From contig DAHVYW010000067.1 in NCBI GenBank assembly GCA_027324025.1, positions 1-22,651 of the forward strand: DNA of 22,651 nt. The letters run 5' to 3'. The DNA is from JAJZQD01 sp021847735. GTDB taxonomy: Bacteria; Bacillota; Thermincolia; Thermincolales; UBA2595. Every line of letters begins with the position of its first letter. Within the stretch, counting starts at the first letter, position 1. Shown here in pieces: positions 21,429 through 22,651 of the stretch. The position numbers and the translations under genes were made by a program. Under the pieces are notes generated by a model. It was given only the letters and a program-made list of their open reading frames with translations, was not told where the DNA came from and made no database searches.

Positions 21429-22616
21429 ATGAGCAGTCTGGCCGGAGAACACAAACGTAGTGAACTTAATTCACTTGATTTGGTCATTAAGGAAACGGTA
21501 AAAACCCTGGAAAACGGGCAGAAACAACTCTTTACCGTAGCGGAAAACGCCAGAAATGAGTGCACGCGTCTGAGCAACTCCCTGGTGGAAATTGATGAGC
21601 AGTTGGAAACCGTATACGAAGAACTCGTTCTCGTTGAGGTTCGCGAAAAGCTTGCCCAGTCCCGGGTGGCGGACATCGCCCAAAACTTTGAACAGCACGC
21701 CGGAGATGAAATTAAGGCAGCATACGAAGGCGCTAAGGAGCATCAGGTTAAGCTAACCCAGTTGGAGGAAAGACAAAACCAATTGGAACACAAACGAAAG
21801 GAACTTGAAACAAGCCTCTTAAGCCTTAGGGAAACAGCCGAAAAGGCGGAGAACATGGTTTCCCAGGTGGCGGTTGTAATGGATTTCATTAGGGGAAACC
21901 TTAGAGACATAAACGTCAGGTTGGAAAACCTAAACCAGCGCCAGCAAATGGGTTTACAAATTATTAGAGCTCAGGAAGAAGAACGAAAGCGGGTAGCCCG
22001 CGAGATTCATGACGGACCTGCCCAATCTTTAGCTAATGTTGTATTACGGATGGAATTCTGTGAAAAACTGATGGATGTTAACCCGGAAAAAGTCCGTGAT
22101 GAACTCAAGGACCTCAAAAGAATAGTCCGGAATAATTTACAGGACGTGCGAAAAATTATTTTTGACCTGCGCCCTATGGCATTGGATGATCTGGGAGTGG
22201 TTCCGGCGCTAAAAAGATATATTGAAGATTTTCGCGAAAAAAACGATATATATATTGAGCTGATTTTTCACGGAAGAGAAACACGACTTGAACCGGTTCT
22301 GGAAATAGCTTTGTTCAGGTTAATCCAGGAGGCTTTGAATAATGTAGTGAAACACGCCCGGGCTTCCAATGTAAAGGTTGCGGTAGAGATAAAAACTGAA
22401 TGGGTTACTGCAGTAGTAGAGGATGACGGGACGGGCTTTGTTTTGGAAAGGGTTTTGAATAGTAGTTTAGGAACGAAGTTTGGGCTAATCAGTATGAAAG
22501 AAAGAACCGACCTTCTTGGTGGGGAATTGTATATTGACACCCATCCGGGAAAAGGGACAAAGATAACCTTCAGGATTCCAGTCGCGTATCAGACTGAAAC
22601 ATTAAGTCAGCTATGA
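21429..22616 (+). CDS. DegS-like two-component sensor histidine kinase
   Basis: This 395-residue protein has no transmembrane segment and is therefore cytoplasmic. Residues 1-180 are an extended coiled coil rich in Glu, Gln and Lys, matching the DegS sensor part. The dimerisation/phosphoacceptor domain contains EEERKRVAREIHDGPAQSLA, with His194 as the phosphorylated residue, and then IIFDLRPMALDDLGV. The ATPase domain has LIQEALNNVVKHA (N box), DDGTGF (G1), FGLISMKERTDLLGGEL and GKGTKITFRIP. This is the HisKA_3 / NarL-type class, whose partner is usually a DegU/NarL response regulator. The window ends 35 bases after the stop, so the partner gene cannot be seen. ATG 21429 has GGAGGTG at 21418-21424. 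Confidence 0.9.
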   Translation: MSSLAGEHKRSELNSLDLVIKETVKTLENGQKQLFTVAENARNECTRLSNSLVEIDEQLETVYEELVLVEVREKLAQSRVADIAQNFEQHAGDEIKAAYEGAKEHQVKLTQLEERQNQLEHKRKELETSLLSLRETAEKAENMVSQVAVVMDFIRGNLRDINVRLENLNQRQQMGLQIIRAQEEERKRVAREIHDGPAQSLANVVLRMEFCEKLMDVNPEKVRDELKDLKRIVRNNLQDVRKIIFDLRPMALDDLGVVPALKRYIEDFREKNDIYIELIFHGRETRLEPVLEIALFRLIQEALNNVVKHARASNVKVAVEIKTEWVTAVVEDDGTGFVLERVLNSSLGTKFGLISMKERTDLLGGELYIDTHPGKGTKITFRIPVAYQTETLSQL

Positions 22617-22624
22617 ATTTACTG

Positions 22625-22651
22625 TGGACAACCTTAGAAAAATATGGTAAA
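22625..22651 (+). promoter_or_regulatory. Possible promoter cut by the window end
   Basis: TGGACA (22625-22630) is followed after exactly 17 bases by TAAA (22648 to the end), preceded by GG. This agrees with the GGTAAAAT promoters at 9585, 13166 and 17436, but the last bases of the -10 lie outside the window. Confidence 0.35.

Overview
The window looks like a Gram-positive, low-to-mid GC anaerobe of the Peptococcaceae / Desulfotomaculia type. That is an inference from gene content: SLH-anchored surface proteins, an LCP ligase, TagA and TagO homologues, a DegS-type kinase, DUF362, YetF (DUF421), strong AGGAGG-type ribosome sites and sigma-A-like promoters. Every convincing gene is on the + strand. 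No rRNA, tRNA, CRISPR array, transposase or phage gene was found.

Region by region: (1) 1-2356: the 3' part of a DUF362 gene, then a UPF0104/AglD-like flippase-family membrane protein and a PHP metal-dependent phosphoesterase spaced as one operon. (2) 2364-5425: an export-type operon with its own promoter, a TetR-type operator on the start site, an HlyD/AcrA-like lipoprotein adaptor, a TolC-family protein, a TetR regulator and a terminator. No pump gene is present, and the TolC homologue appears to lack the segments that form the outer-membrane barrel. (3) 5528-6008: a decayed mannose-1-phosphate guanylyltransferase (manC) whose conserved motifs survive in three reading frames. (4) 6021-9542: a 1173-residue secreted subtilase with three N-terminal SLH domains. 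(5) 9653-18628: a cell-envelope glycopolymer region with LytR-CpsA-Psr ligase, TagA/WecG glycosyltransferase, a second SLH protein, a GalE-like epimerase, a GT4 glycosyltransferase, MurJ, FabZ and TagO/WecA. (6) 18638-18830: a terminator leading into a large, nearly symmetrical palindromic element. (7) 18946-22616: a YetF-family protein, a phosphogluco/phosphomannomutase and a DegS-like sensor kinase.

How it fits together (inference): TagO would load GlcNAc-1-P on undecaprenyl phosphate, TagA and the GT4 enzyme would extend the lipid-linked sugar, the epimerase and the hexose mutase would supply sugar nucleotides and hexose-1-phosphates, MurJ would flip lipid II, and the LCP protein would attach the polymer to peptidoglycan. 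The two SLH proteins are likely clients of that polymer. The lost manC suggests that a GDP-mannose branch of this chemistry was abandoned or moved elsewhere.

Non-coding structure is the less ordinary part. Three promoters share a GGTAAAAT core with a 17-bp spacer, and a fourth is cut by the window edge. The tagO leader can form nested stems, several intergenic dyads lack a usual terminator tail, and the palindrome at 18650-18830 offers a pairing that competes with the tagO terminator.
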